In this document: piece after piece, positions 25,804-35,475 of the stretch
How the letters are laid out: each line of letters starts with the position of its first letter
How positions within the stretch are numbered: the first letter of the stretch is position 1
DNA from: Prevotella sp.
GTDB lineage: Bacteria; Bacteroidota; Bacteroidia; Bacteroidales; Bacteroidaceae
Direction of reading: 5' to 3'
NCBI GenBank assembly: GCA_024681875.1
Contig: JAILAA010000064.1
Location: 1 to 59,991 of the forward strand
Length of the DNA stretch: 59,991 nucleotides
Position numbers and translations under genes: made by a program
Notes under the pieces: model-generated
Told to the model about the DNA's origin: nothing
The model's input: only the letters and a program-made list of their open reading frames with translations
The model's database searches: none

Positions 25804-26954
25804 ACGCCGTCTATTGCCTCTTTGATGGCTTCCAGCCATCCGTGGCCGAACTCCTGGTCAGGCTCTACGTAGTTTCCCTCGCCCCATTCATTCCACGACT
25901 TGAGCACTACGACCTTGCGTTCGGGAGTCTTGTCTTTGACGATTTCCAAGGCCTGCCTGATGTGTGCCTTGAACTTTTCCGGAGTGGCTCCTATGTAGAT
26001 GCCGTCCCATGATGTGGCGCGTGGGCTGCGGTCCCAGTTGGGCAGCACGGTGGGGAATACGTTCTCCCACTTGTCTTCCGGTGCGAAGAATCCGTCCACC
26101 GTCTTGGCATAGTCGTAGCAGGTCCCGACGGGGAGGCCCATTTTCCTCATCACGGTCTTTGCCATGTCTTTGTACTTTCCCTTGCTCAACAATTCTCCCC
26201 TACGGCGACCGAAGGAGTTGACGGCATCGAATCCCATGTCGAGTACGGTGTTGAATATCTCTGCACTGCTCTCAAGGTTGGGCATCGTCAGCGAGCGTGT
26301 GCCGTCGGCATTGAGCTTGAAGGAGAGGACTGAGTCGCACATGGCTACGAGATACAGTCCCTTTAGCCCGTGCTCCTTGGCCATCCGCCTCCAGTTGTCT
26401 ATCCATTCCTTGATGCGTGGGTGCGTCCAGGGATTATAGAGGAAGAACAGGGGTTTGCCGTCGACGGTGATGTATCTGGGGTCTTTGAAGGCGGGCAGCA
26501 GCGAGAGGAAGTGCTCGGTGTCGTCGCTGTCGCCTGGGTATGTCTGCTCCATGAGCATGGAGTTGGCCTGCATGTTCGACTTCCTGTTCCACGTCTTGTT
26601 GCTCCACGAGTGGTTGGCCCAGCAGAGGCAGAAGGGGAAGTCGGGCTTGCCGCTTTCCAGCACCTCGTTGAAGGGCCTCTCCAGCAGCTGCTTTCCACCA
26701 AACCAGTAGTGGTAGTAGCAGAAACCCTCGATACCGGCCTCGCGTGCCAGTTGGGCCTGTGCCTCACGTGTCTCAGGCAGGCGAAGGTCATAGAAGCCCA
26801 GGTCTGCCGGTAGCTTGGGCTGCACATGCCCTTTGAAAAGGGGCTTGGCTTTCACGACGTTGAGCCATTCCGTAAATCCCGGCCCCCACCATTCGTCGTT
26901 CTCAGGAATAGGGTGAAACTGCGGCAGGTATAGTGCTATGAGTCTTGCTTTCAT
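25800..26954 (-). CDS. WbsX-type glycosyltransferase / GH99-like protein
   Basis: 384 aa. Starts MKARLIALYLPQFHPIPEND, then WWGPGFTEWLNV, GIEGFCYYHYWFGGKQLLER, CLCWANHSWSNKTW and a C-terminal VVLKSWNEWGEGNYVEPD. This is the WbsX family (Glyco_tran_WbsX, related to glycoside hydrolase family 99), common in O-antigen and exopolysaccharide loci. Whether members are transferases or trimming hydrolases is not settled. No signal peptide is seen, so it works in the cytoplasm. It has its own -7 box at 26979-26986 in addition to possible read-through. Confidence 0.82.
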   Translation of the reverse strand: MKARLIALYLPQFHPIPENDEWWGPGFTEWLNVVKAKPLFKGHVQPKLPADLGFYDLRLPETREAQAQLAREAGIEGFCYYHYWFGGKQLLERPFNEVLESGKPDFPFCLCWANHSWSNKTWNRKSNMQANSMLMEQTYPGDSDDTEHFLSLLPAFKDPRYITVDGKPLFFLYNPWTHPRIKEWIDNWRRMAKEHGLKGLYLVAMCDSVLSFKLNADGTRSLTMPNLESSAEIFNTVLDMGFDAVNSFGRRRGELLSKGKYKDMAKTVMRKMGLPVGTCYDYAKTVDGFFAPEDKWENVFPTVLPNWDRSPRATSWDGIYIGATPEKFKAHIRQALEIVKDKTPERKVVVLKSWNEWGEGNYVEPDQEFGHGWLEAIKEAIDGV

Positions 26955-26978
26955 TCAGATAGTTCTGTTTTTGGAATG

Positions 26979-26986
26979 CAAAGGTA
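26979..26986 (-). promoter_or_regulatory. Internal -7 box of the polysaccharide locus
   Basis: TACCTTTG followed by CA on the minus strand, 25 nt before the WbsX-type gene. It shows that the leftward polysaccharide genes form at least two transcription units. Confidence 0.7.
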
Positions 26987-27049
26987 CGAATAAGTGGGCG
27001 AAAAGCAAAAGAAAAACAGAAAAAGCTCATGTTTTTGGGGCGAATTCTC

Positions 27050-28216
27050 CTATCCGTTTAAAAACGTCCGAATCTGATAGGGCTTGTTGCTGTATTCGGG
27101 CATAATGCTTTGCAGCTGCTGACGGATAGCATCTTCCTGCTGGAGGAGGTATGCGAAGGACTGCCGGAGGCTGCCCTCGGAGAAGCTCTTGCAGTTGACC
27201 ACCAGGCGCTCGTCGAGACCCAGGTCTTTGGCTATGCCGCGCGACTTGATGGAATAGCCCAGGGCAATGGTGGGCACGCACATGGCGTATGCCGAGATGA
27301 CGGCGTGCGTCCTTGCACCGATGAACAGGCGGCAGTGGGCTATGACGTGGCGTATCTGGCAGTAGTTAAGGTCGTCGATGTCAAGGATGCTGATTCTGTC
27401 CGTCTGTCCGAAGCGGCTGCTGATGAGGGTGGCCATCTCGCGGTCATCTTGATTGAAGAGGCTGTCCTTCCATGTGACGTGGGGCACAAGGAGAATGTTC
27501 ATGCCGGTGTTGTCGAGGATGTGGCTGATGAGGCTTGTCACCTCAGCACCAAACTTGCTGTCGAGTGTCATGCCACCTGTGACGTAGCTGCTGATGTTCA
27601 GCCCTATGACGTCGCCTTTCGCGAAGATGGGCGGTAGCGGGCATGTCTCAGCTGGAAGGATGAAGGCGGGGTCGGGCAACATGCAGACGTTTTCCAGCCC
27701 CAGCGACTTGAAGTATTCGTAGGTCAGCGATTCGCGTGTGTAGATGAGCGAGAAGCGGGACAGGGTGTTGAGCTTCTCCGGCGTCTGGTTCTCCGGCCCC
27801 ATGGAACATCCCCAAAGGATGGTCTTGACATGGCGCTTGTGCAGCCAGTCGTTGGTATAGATGACCTCGTTGTCGTCGTAGCACAGCATGTCGCCGCCTG
27901 TCGATATGACGGTGTCTTCGCTGGTGATGAGCTGCAGGAAGCTCCTATAGGGGTAGAGCTTCCTCCATTTTGAGGTGGTGCGTGTACGTAAGAGTCTGTT
28001 GAGGGCACCGAGGAACTTGTCGACGAGGTAAGACTCGCGCCGGCAGGGTATGAGTGTGAGGTGGGTGCCGAGCCCCAGCCTGGTGTCGAGAGCGGTATCG
28101 CGGGAGTAGCCGAAGAGGTGGTCGGGCTTCTCGCCGATGAGAATGGCGGTGCTTTTGGCTATGGCTTCGCATCCTCGGTTTCCGCCGTCAAGATGTATGG
28201 GGAAAAAATATTTCAT
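27050..28216 (-). CDS. Polysaccharide pyruvyltransferase family protein
   Basis: 388 aa. MKYFFPIHLDGGNRGCEAIA resembles the N-terminal GNxGxEA loop of the PS_pyruv_trans family. TVISTGGDMLCYDD, TILWGCSMGP, LPDPAFILP and CRLFIGARTHAVISAYAM follow in the expected order, the last being the conserved GxRxHxxI. By family it would attach a pyruvate ketal from phosphoenolpyruvate to a sugar, adding negative charge, although some members have other roles. Its start overlaps the Wzy stop by ATGA. About 64 bp separate its stop from the next promoter. Confidence 0.82.
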   Translation of the reverse strand: MKYFFPIHLDGGNRGCEAIAKSTAILIGEKPDHLFGYSRDTALDTRLGLGTHLTLIPCRRESYLVDKFLGALNRLLRTRTTSKWRKLYPYRSFLQLITSEDTVISTGGDMLCYDDNEVIYTNDWLHKRHVKTILWGCSMGPENQTPEKLNTLSRFSLIYTRESLTYEYFKSLGLENVCMLPDPAFILPAETCPLPPIFAKGDVIGLNISSYVTGGMTLDSKFGAEVTSLISHILDNTGMNILLVPHVTWKDSLFNQDDREMATLISSRFGQTDRISILDIDDLNYCQIRHVIAHCRLFIGARTHAVISAYAMCVPTIALGYSIKSRGIAKDLGLDERLVVNCKSFSEGSLRQSFAYLLQQEDAIRQQLQSIMPEYSNKPYQIRTFLNG

Positions 28217-29499
28217 GTATCAGGTATTTCTTCTTTTTCTTTCTTCCAGACAATGATGAATTTTGAACATATATAGATGGCGATGGCGCCCGCATAGAGC
28301 ACCGCCGTCTGGAACGAGTAGTATCGGTAGTAGAAGATGCCGAAGGTGGGCACTGCTCCAAGGGTGAAGAGCATGAGAACGTCGGCAATGTCGAATTCTG
28401 TGCGCTCGTAGCGCTGTATGACCAGACAGCAGAGCACTGCGAAGATGATGCTGAGGAGCAGGCTGCCTATGACGCCTGTGTCAAGCATCCATGAGCCGAT
28501 GTGGGACGCGAAGACGCCTATGAAAAAGCCTTCCCTGGCGGTTCGCTCTTCCTTCGTCTCCACATACTGGCTGTTGAAGATGAAATAGGATATGAGGGGG
28601 AACTCGCGCTCCACATAGACCAGCTCAGAGTTGTGGTTGTCGTAGAAATAGCAGAAGTTAGCGTATGACTGACCGGCGTACTCCAGCATGCTGCCCTCTG
28701 TGCCTTCGTTTTCGTCCTCAAACCTGGCTGATGAAACGGCGACGACATAGGTGACGCCTACGAAGAGAACAGGGATACTGGCAATGAGGAAGAAATTCCT
28801 GACTTTCTTTGTGATGAACTTCCTGAAGAACACGAGGGTGAAGAAGAACATGAGGCCATAGTGGATGATTTCTGTCCTGTCGGCCGACAGCATGCCTCTC
28901 ACGATGGGGCATGTGGAAACGATGAGAAGTGGAAGACTGAGCCACAGGCTCTTCTTCTCAACACACGAGTAATAGAAGAAGAGCGGCAGTCCCAGGATGC
29001 TCATGAAACTGAGGTAGTACATCAGCTGTATAGGGGCGGGCATGGTCAGCATTTTAGCATCGGCAGGAGTGATGTCGCCCATATAGCCTGCGTTTTTCAG
29101 GTCTTTGAAATCGCCGTTGAGGATGTCGGAGATGGAGTCCCCGACAAGATAGTAGACGATCAGTCCTTGTAGGACGATGAAGACCGAGAAAGCAAGCACT
29201 AAGTAGCGGTGGACGTTGCCGATGCTTTCCAGCTTCTCAGGGCGTATGAAAGAGAAGGGCAGGATGGTGAGGGTGACGAGTCCGCAGTAAAGGAACGTTG
29301 GCATAATGCCGAATTCCGGCTCCCATCCGTCGGCCAGCACACCGCCTCCTTCGAGGTAGCCTCCCTGTATCATCAGAATATTGCATAGTGACGTTATGGA
29401 AAACAGCAATGACATGTAGGTCGCCAGGTCAAAAACTTTATGTTTTTGCCAGAAGAAGAATGTCAGGCTGCAAAACCATATGAACGGTATGAAATACAT
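28213..29499 (-). CDS. Wzy-like repeat-unit polymerase (O-antigen polymerase type membrane protein)
   Basis: 428 aa, strongly hydrophobic with about ten membrane segments (for example TFLYCGLVTLTILPFSFI, YLVLAFSVFIVLQGLIVYYL, FFLIASIPVLFVGVTYVV). A large extracytoplasmic loop between late segments (residues ~265-330, SARFEDENEGTEGSMLEYAG) is typical for Wzy. These proteins share little sequence, so the call rests on topology, size and position between flippase and transferases. It would join repeat units in the periplasm. It overlaps the pyruvyltransferase gene and lies 16 bp after the nitroreductase. Confidence 0.7.
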   Translation of the reverse strand: MYFIPFIWFCSLTFFFWQKHKVFDLATYMSLLFSITSLCNILMIQGGYLEGGGVLADGWEPEFGIMPTFLYCGLVTLTILPFSFIRPEKLESIGNVHRYLVLAFSVFIVLQGLIVYYLVGDSISDILNGDFKDLKNAGYMGDITPADAKMLTMPAPIQLMYYLSFMSILGLPLFFYYSCVEKKSLWLSLPLLIVSTCPIVRGMLSADRTEIIHYGLMFFFTLVFFRKFITKKVRNFFLIASIPVLFVGVTYVVAVSSARFEDENEGTEGSMLEYAGQSYANFCYFYDNHNSELVYVEREFPLISYFIFNSQYVETKEERTAREGFFIGVFASHIGSWMLDTGVIGSLLLSIIFAVLCCLVIQRYERTEFDIADVLMLFTLGAVPTFGIFYYRYYSFQTAVLYAGAIAIYICSKFIIVWKKEKEEIPDT

Positions 29500-29515
29500 C
29501 TGATGGCGTGGCGGG

Positions 29516-30511
29516 TTAGTGGTAGGTGTTGGTGGCAGCTATGGGACGGCGTGTAGAGATGGCAATCTTCATCTCGTCATACATCACTCCTGTTCCGATA
29601 ATGACAATCATCACCTCGTTTTCAGGAATATTGAATCGCTTTTGCATGGCGCTCAGGTGGTCGCTAAGGAAACCGCATGAAAGGGGGATGGCGCCCAGTC
29701 CGGTATAGTGCAGGGCGTTGATGAGATTCTGGGCGTAGAGACCACCGTCGATGTAGCATTGGAACGGCTCGTGTGAAAGGAAGCCTTTCATGTCGGCAGT
29801 GACGGCGATGCAGCAGTGGATGTCGTCGCAAAAGCCGTTGCAGCCACCTTGCATACGAAGCAACTCGTGGGCATCGTCGCCAAAGAAGATATGTGTGTGC
29901 CAGGCTTGCCGGTTGCAGGCTGATGGGGTGCGTGAGGCAAGGGTGAGCGCCTCTTCAAGTATTTCCCTTGAAGGCTGCTGCTCTTGGAAATAGCGGATAG
30001 AGTGGCGGCTGTTGAGAAGTGAGGGGAAGTCGGCGGCAGCCTGGCTTCTGAGGTCTTCCGCCTTCTTCATTTCTATTCCGGCTGGGGCCGTCAGTGATGC
30101 CGCAGGAATGCCGGCTTCATTACACAGCTGATCAAAGTCTTTCTCAATGGCGGATATGTCGATGCCGTCGCGGTGCTGATAGGCAATGTATTCCTTGATG
30201 GTTGACAAGGGGTAGGTGAGAAAGGTGTTGTCAACAGTGCCGTAAAGCTGCTGGTATTTCCTCAGCCTGCCTATCAGGGCAGCTACTTTTTCCTGTCCGA
30301 AACCCTTGCGGGTGTTGCGCATGGACATGCCCTTCTCGATGATGTGATTCTCACGCAGCAGCGTGTACTGCATCTTCTTCATGTCTTTGTCGGTCTTCAT
30401 ACACGCGTTGTAGCGGCACAAGCGCTTCCAGTAAGACAGCGTCTCGAGAAGAAAGCGTATGGAGAGCGGCAGCCTGCCCTTTATGCTTTTGAAGGGATGT
30501 GATAGTGTCAT
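29516..30511 (-). CDS. Nitroreductase-family protein in polysaccharide locus
   Basis: 331 aa from the ATG at 30511 (MTLSHPFKSIKG), overlapping the flippase stop by ATGA. The C-terminal ~180 residues are the FMN-binding nitroreductase fold: NSRHSIRYFQEQQPSREILE, ASRTPSACNRQAWHTHIF, GGLYAQNLINALHYTGLGAI and VMIVIIGTG. The N-terminal ~140 residues (ENHIIEKGMSMRNTRKGFGQ) are an extra helical part. Such long nitroreductases recur in capsule and exopolysaccharide loci. Their reaction there is unknown; a redox step on a sugar or lipid carrier is only a guess. Confidence 0.78.
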   Translation of the reverse strand: MTLSHPFKSIKGRLPLSIRFLLETLSYWKRLCRYNACMKTDKDMKKMQYTLLRENHIIEKGMSMRNTRKGFGQEKVAALIGRLRKYQQLYGTVDNTFLTYPLSTIKEYIAYQHRDGIDISAIEKDFDQLCNEAGIPAASLTAPAGIEMKKAEDLRSQAAADFPSLLNSRHSIRYFQEQQPSREILEEALTLASRTPSACNRQAWHTHIFFGDDAHELLRMQGGCNGFCDDIHCCIAVTADMKGFLSHEPFQCYIDGGLYAQNLINALHYTGLGAIPLSCGFLSDHLSAMQKRFNIPENEVMIVIIGTGVMYDEMKIAISTRRPIAATNTYH

Positions 30512-31833
30512 CGCAGCAAGGTTTTGATGTGTATGATGTCTTTCCATCCGAAGCAGATGGCTTTTATCTGCTTGAAGAAAATGTGCTTGTAGGAAGGAAT
30601 GAAGAAGTCGGCCAGGGTGCCAGATACCAAGGTGGTAATAACGGCCGTGACAGCTGCGCCGTGGATGCCGTATCTGGAAATGAGCACGAAGTTGAGTGCG
30701 ACACAGGTCACACAGCCTATGATGTTCCTGATGGGCGCATATAGCTGTCGCCCCTCAATGATGATGAGCTGTCCTGAAGTCTGCGACAAGGCATCCCCGA
30801 TTACTTTGAAGGATAGGATGGCAAGCACGGAAGTGGCCCCGATATAGGTCTGTCCGAAGGTGACATAGACGATGGGGTAGGACAGCAGGCAGGTCAGGAT
30901 GGCAAGAATGATGCAGACACTTACCGTGACGTTCATAAAGACCCGTGAGGATTCCTCATATTTCGCAATGTCCTTTTCACGTGCTTCAACTAACATTGGA
31001 CTGATGGTCTGTGAGATGATAGTAGGCACGAAGACGAGCAACTCCGTAAACCTTACGGCCACGGAGTAAACGCCCAGGTGGCTCAGGTCGATCATCTTGC
31101 CAATCATGATCTGGTCTATGCGGTTATAGACAATGATGGCGGCTCCGGAAAGAAGTAAGGGGTATGACTGCTTGAGCAGGAAGACTGCAAGCTCCTTGTC
31201 GAATGTCCATTTTCTGATGGAGTCGATTTTCTTGATGTATGAGGCAATGTATCCCGTCGCTAAGATGAAAGAATCAATCAGGAGTGAGAGGATGAACCAA
31301 ACCAGCGGGAGATGGAGAATGACCATCCCCACTTTTATAATCATTCCTATGATGGAGCGGGAAATCTCGGTCTTTACCACATATTCGTTCCACACAATGG
31401 ATGTAAAATGATTTCTCGAGACCCATGTGGTGTTCAGTATGATGGAGAAGGCATAGAGCAGGATGTACCACCTTATCTCCGCTTCCTTCTCAAAGATGAA
31501 GGTAGTGACGGCAACTGCAATGAACGTCAGAATGGCAAAGATAATCTTTAGGGTGAAGACGGTGCCTATGATGGTGTCTCTTGAGGCAGGATTCTTCGAC
31601 TCCTCCCGTATTTGAATAAAGTCTAATCCGAAATCTGCAAAAACCTGGAAGATGGCGATGAAGCTTATCACATAGTTCATCACGCCGTACTGTTCCTTTC
31701 CGAGGTATCTTGCTACAATAATACCTACTACCAGGACACTTAACAAGCTAACAATCTTTCCGCTTACTGCCCAGGCAATGTTCTTCAGGGCCTTTTTCTT
31801 TTTTTCGGAGATGTCAGCTTTCCTTATTAGCAT
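30508..31833 (-). CDS. wzx: Wzx-type flippase (MOP superfamily)
   Basis: 441 aa, about 12-14 membrane segments. N-terminal KKALKNIAWAVSGKIVSLLS, LGKEQYGVMNYVISF and FADFGLDFIQIREESKNPAS are typical of polysaccharide flippases, and FLLKQSYPLLLSGAAIIVYN and MIGKMIDLSHLGVYSVAVRF follow. It would flip the lipid-linked repeat unit to the periplasmic side for Wzy. The first ~20 nt overlap the end of the Wzz-type gene, so translation is probably coupled. The downstream nitroreductase is coupled by ATGA. Confidence 0.88.
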   Translation of the reverse strand: MLIRKADISEKKKKALKNIAWAVSGKIVSLLSVLVVGIIVARYLGKEQYGVMNYVISFIAIFQVFADFGLDFIQIREESKNPASRDTIIGTVFTLKIIFAILTFIAVAVTTFIFEKEAEIRWYILLYAFSIILNTTWVSRNHFTSIVWNEYVVKTEISRSIIGMIIKVGMVILHLPLVWFILSLLIDSFILATGYIASYIKKIDSIRKWTFDKELAVFLLKQSYPLLLSGAAIIVYNRIDQIMIGKMIDLSHLGVYSVAVRFTELLVFVPTIISQTISPMLVEAREKDIAKYEESSRVFMNVTVSVCIILAILTCLLSYPIVYVTFGQTYIGATSVLAILSFKVIGDALSQTSGQLIIIEGRQLYAPIRNIIGCVTCVALNFVLISRYGIHGAAVTAVITTLVSGTLADFFIPSYKHIFFKQIKAICFGWKDIIHIKTLLR

Positions 31834-32878
31834 TGGCTTCGTTGTGAGGTGCGTGGGATTCTTTTAGGAGAATATAGGCGGAAATAAAGAATGATGCCAG
31901 TATCATCATGCCGAGGACGAATAACATCCTCTTGGGACCTGCAGGACGTATGGGTATTTCTGCTCCTTTGAGTATGGTGAAGACGGGAGTGCGTTCTTGC
32001 ACTTTGGCGTTGGCAGCCTGAAGCTGGGTGTTGAGCGTCTGGTAGGTAGTGAACTTCAGTTGCATATCGTTCTCCAGATAGTCCATCTGCAGTTGAACAC
32101 TGCGCAAGGAGGCATGACTGTTGGCATCGGCCAGAAGGGCATAATCCTTGAGTGTCTTTTCGTAGTCCAGTCTTGCTTCTTCAGTCAGATTTTTATAATA
32201 CTCGTAATCTGTGCGCGATTTGGTCGTGCGGTACTCGGTAATGAAAGTCTGGAGCGTTCCCATGACAGAATCTGTTATTGTCTTACAGACACGGGGGTCT
32301 TGGTCCTGTACTTCAACGGTGATGACGCCTGTCTTTTTGTCAACGCTCAGCCTGATGTTCTTCCGTATAAGATTTACGATTTTTGCATCTTCTTTAGAGA
32401 GGGAATAGGGATTGAACTCTCCTTCGCTCTTATCTTCCGACGAGTTTGACTTGAGAAAACTGAAGAGCGACGACCACCAGGCCTTCTTCTGGTGGCGCTT
32501 CAGATACTCATAATAACTGGTCTTTATTTCTCCGTCTTTCGTCTCTATCTGAATGGGGAAGAGGTTGGTAACGAAGGCGTTGTCGTCTAAAAGGTCAGGA
32601 TAAAGCAGCGGGGTGATAGCATCGGTTGTCTGCATGTCTCCAATATTGAATCCGAAGGCTGAGGCGATGGAACCCAAAGTTCCTCCGCTGGCAGCTCCCC
32701 CCATTTCCGGTGCCAACTTGGCATCTGTGGTGTAATAGCGTGGAAGACTGAAAATATAGATGCACGAGAACAAAAAGACAAAGGGTAAGATAATATAGAA
32801 TTTCCGCTTTTTTGTCCTCAGGGTACTTATGATAGATTGGATGTCGATAATGGTCTTCTGATTCTTTGTTTCTTCCAT
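31814..32878 (-). CDS. Wzz-type chain-length determinant / polysaccharide co-polymerase
   Basis: 354 aa with the classic layout: cytoplasmic start, first membrane segment FYIILPFVFLFSCIYIF at about 27-44, a long periplasmic coiled-coil region (ITDSVMGTLQTFITEYRTTK, LQAANAKVQERTPVFTI), the proline-rich IPIRPAGPKR before the second segment, and the second segment MLFVLGMMILASFFISAYI. No C-terminal tyrosine kinase domain or separate kinase gene is present, so this is a kinase-less Wzz-dependent system in this window. It controls the length of the polymer made by Wzy. Confidence 0.85.
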   Translation of the reverse strand: MEETKNQKTIIDIQSIISTLRTKKRKFYIILPFVFLFSCIYIFSLPRYYTTDAKLAPEMGGAASGGTLGSIASAFGFNIGDMQTTDAITPLLYPDLLDDNAFVTNLFPIQIETKDGEIKTSYYEYLKRHQKKAWWSSLFSFLKSNSSEDKSEGEFNPYSLSKEDAKIVNLIRKNIRLSVDKKTGVITVEVQDQDPRVCKTITDSVMGTLQTFITEYRTTKSRTDYEYYKNLTEEARLDYEKTLKDYALLADANSHASLRSVQLQMDYLENDMQLKFTTYQTLNTQLQAANAKVQERTPVFTILKGAEIPIRPAGPKRMLFVLGMMILASFFISAYILLKESHAPHNEANANKES

Positions 32879-32911
32879 AATCGCTCTTCTTTTTTGCGTG
32901 CCTATCAGGCG

Positions 32912-35416
32912 TTACTTAAACAGATTCACAAGTGTGGCTATCATTGTGGCGATAGAGGCGGTAGTAGAGCCGATGGCAAGTGTCTCGGCGGTACTCAGCT
33001 TGGTACCACGTTGCTTGGTGGGAACCACAATTTCACAACCGGGACGGGGCTTGTGCTTGCGGTCGGCCTTTGCCACGGTGCCGTTCATGTAAATAATGTA
33101 CGTATGGCGCTTCTTGGCGTTGTCGCCGAAGCCGCCGGCCTGGTTGATGTAGTATTTCAAACCTTTGCCGTCGACGAAGCTTGTAGTGTTGGGATACATG
33201 ACTTCACCGTTGATTTTCACAGTTCCGCTGTATTCAGGCACGATGATGCGGTCTCCCTCGCGTAAGACGATGTCAGCATCGCTGCCGGGACTTGCCAAAG
33301 CCTTGTCAAGCTCTATGCCTACGGGATAGGAGGCGCTCATATCAAGGCGGCTCACGTCAATAGAGTCTTTTCCGCTGGAGCGCTTGGCAGCAATGCGCAG
33401 AGACTCCTGGCGTGCCAGCTCTTCGGCGGTACGCTGGCGAATAAGACGTGCACCAGATGGATAGGCCGTCTTTGTCAGACCGCCGGCACGCTTGACTATT
33501 TCACTCAGGCGCTCACTCTTCTTTGTCAGGGTGTAGGTACCTTCAAAGAGCACTTCGCCTTCGATGCTGACGTTCTGTTGGGGCAAGTAACCTGGACTCT
33601 TGCGCACGTAGACCTCGTCGAAAGGCTCCAGATGGAATGCCTCAGTGCCGTCGATGACAAAACCGTCCTTGATGGCAAAGGAGAAGTGGCGAGCCACGGT
33701 GTCCTGAGATTCTGTGGCATAGGGGTCGATGATACGTCGGGCTACGTCTACTTTTATCATGGAAGCGGCGTCAGTCGGGCCACCGGCCTGCAGGATGAAG
33801 TCTTCTACGGTTTCATTGCTGGCGTAGCGGTAGATACCGGGATAATGCACTTCGCCGTGGATGGTAAGGGTAGGGGGCTCGATGGTCTCTTTGCGGCTGG
33901 CAATCCATAGCACGTCCTCATTACGCAGGGGAACGTCAGGCGATGTCCCCTCCATGATGCCATGTACGTCGACAGAGAGCACTTCCAGCGTACGATCTTC
34001 CTTCATGCGGTGCATGACAGCGCGCGTGATAAAGGCGTCCTCACTGATGCCGCCGGCTGCCTCGATAAGTGCGCGCACAGAGCTGATCTTTCCATCAATC
34101 TGATAGGTTCCTGGATGGAATACAGCGCCTTTTATCTCAGCCATGTTCGAATAGCGTGCCACGATGGAGTCAACCCAGAGAGAGTCGCCGTCGGCCATGT
34201 GGAACGTGCCGAAGTCGAACTCGTCAACCGTGTGTACGGAGTAGAGTGAGCCAGACTTGCGGGTGATGCGTACCGATGTCTTCAGGGCGTCGCCAGTGAA
34301 GCCGCCGGCATATTTCAAGAGGGCGCTGAGACTCTCATCGGTCTTCATCTCGTAGAACATGGGACGCTTTACACGGCCTGTGGCGTTGACTAAGCAGTCG
34401 TAAGCACCTACGATGATGACGTCGTTATCGGTCAGCTTGACGTTGCCCGTGGCCTTGCCGTTGAGGATGAAGTCATAGACGTCCACCGTGCTCACAAGGC
34501 GGTTGTTGCGATATACCTTGATGTTTCGGAGTGTACCGATGTCGTTGATGCCGCCAGCCATGTAGAGTGCATTGAAAACAGTGGAAAAGGCCGACAACGT
34601 GTAGGTGCCAGGTGCATTTACTTCGCCCATGACGTTGACGAGGATAGTGCGCGTCTGACCTACCGAAAGGCGTACCTGACTGTCGGCATAGCGTGTGCTG
34701 AGCTGAGCCCGCAGCCGTGCATTGGCCTGGCTGACGGTCAGTCCGCTGATTTGAATGGGGCCGAACCCTTCGATAGTGACGTATCCGTCGGGGGTAATGG
34801 TGGCATCGATGCTCTGCTGCGAGGCGCCGTAAATCTCTATGGCCACAGCATCGCCGGGGCCGAGACGGTAGTCGGCAGGTGTGGCGATGTTCATGTTCGG
34901 CTCAAAGCTAAGTGCCTCGTTGTTGAAGATGTCGTGGCCGAAGATGCGGTTCTTCTGTTTCTCCTGCTGTTCCAGCAGTTGCTCTAAAAGGGCGATGGAG
35001 TCTACAGGCATGATACCTCCCAGCTCCGCCTGCATCTGCAGGAAGTTTGGATCGTCTTCATCTTTCGTCGTAGGACTTCTTCTGACCATCTGGCTGCCGC
35101 TGCCCGTGATAGTGGTGGCACGCTGCTGCCCGTTGTTGGTGCGCATACGGTTGGTGGCGTTGTTGATTGCTTCGTCGGCAACGCTTCCCATGCCGCTTTG
35201 CTGTATCTGCCTTTCGTATTTGCGCTTGATACGCTGTATCTGCTGTATGTCGACACCGCGCTGCATCAGCTTTGTCACAATCTCGGTCTGTGAGCTGCCT
35301 TTCTCTTTCTCCTCCATAATGAAGGTGATAATCTGCTCGTCGGTCATCGACGACTGTGCTAAGGCTGGGCCGCCAGTCAGGAGCAACATTGCCAAAGCCA
35401 GGAGGAATTTTCTCAT
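32912..35416 (-). CDS. SLBB-domain polysaccharide export protein (Wza-like, outer membrane)
   Basis: 834 aa. Signal peptide MRKFLLALAMLLLTGGPALA. A helical, basic region follows (TEIVTKLMQRGVDIQQIQ), then the Poly_export domain (YRLGPGDAVAIEIYGASQQS, ITPDGYVTIEGFGPIQISGL) and about five or six SLBB repeats (GEVNAPGTYTL, GRVKRPMFYEM, GAVFHPGTYQI, GEVHYPGIYRY, GEVLFEGTYTL, GEVMYPNTTSF). The C-terminus has a final hydrophobic helix. Much longer than E. coli Wza, but this size is normal in Bacteroidota. It forms the export channel. It lies 59 bp after yidC and heads the leftward polysaccharide operon; no TAnnTTTG box is clear in the gap. Confidence 0.85.
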   Translation of the reverse strand: MRKFLLALAMLLLTGGPALAQSSMTDEQIITFIMEEKEKGSSQTEIVTKLMQRGVDIQQIQRIKRKYERQIQQSGMGSVADEAINNATNRMRTNNGQQRATTITGSGSQMVRRSPTTKDEDDPNFLQMQAELGGIMPVDSIALLEQLLEQQEKQKNRIFGHDIFNNEALSFEPNMNIATPADYRLGPGDAVAIEIYGASQQSIDATITPDGYVTIEGFGPIQISGLTVSQANARLRAQLSTRYADSQVRLSVGQTRTILVNVMGEVNAPGTYTLSAFSTVFNALYMAGGINDIGTLRNIKVYRNNRLVSTVDVYDFILNGKATGNVKLTDNDVIIVGAYDCLVNATGRVKRPMFYEMKTDESLSALLKYAGGFTGDALKTSVRITRKSGSLYSVHTVDEFDFGTFHMADGDSLWVDSIVARYSNMAEIKGAVFHPGTYQIDGKISSVRALIEAAGGISEDAFITRAVMHRMKEDRTLEVLSVDVHGIMEGTSPDVPLRNEDVLWIASRKETIEPPTLTIHGEVHYPGIYRYASNETVEDFILQAGGPTDAASMIKVDVARRIIDPYATESQDTVARHFSFAIKDGFVIDGTEAFHLEPFDEVYVRKSPGYLPQQNVSIEGEVLFEGTYTLTKKSERLSEIVKRAGGLTKTAYPSGARLIRQRTAEELARQESLRIAAKRSSGKDSIDVSRLDMSASYPVGIELDKALASPGSDADIVLREGDRIIVPEYSGTVKINGEVMYPNTTSFVDGKGLKYYINQAGGFGDNAKKRHTYIIYMNGTVAKADRKHKPRPGCEIVVPTKQRGTKLSTAETLAIGSTTASIATMIATLVNLFK

Positions 35417-35475
35417 TGTTCTCTTCTTATTATTATAATAATAACTCCCTTTTCCCCGTTTTATTGTACAAACGT

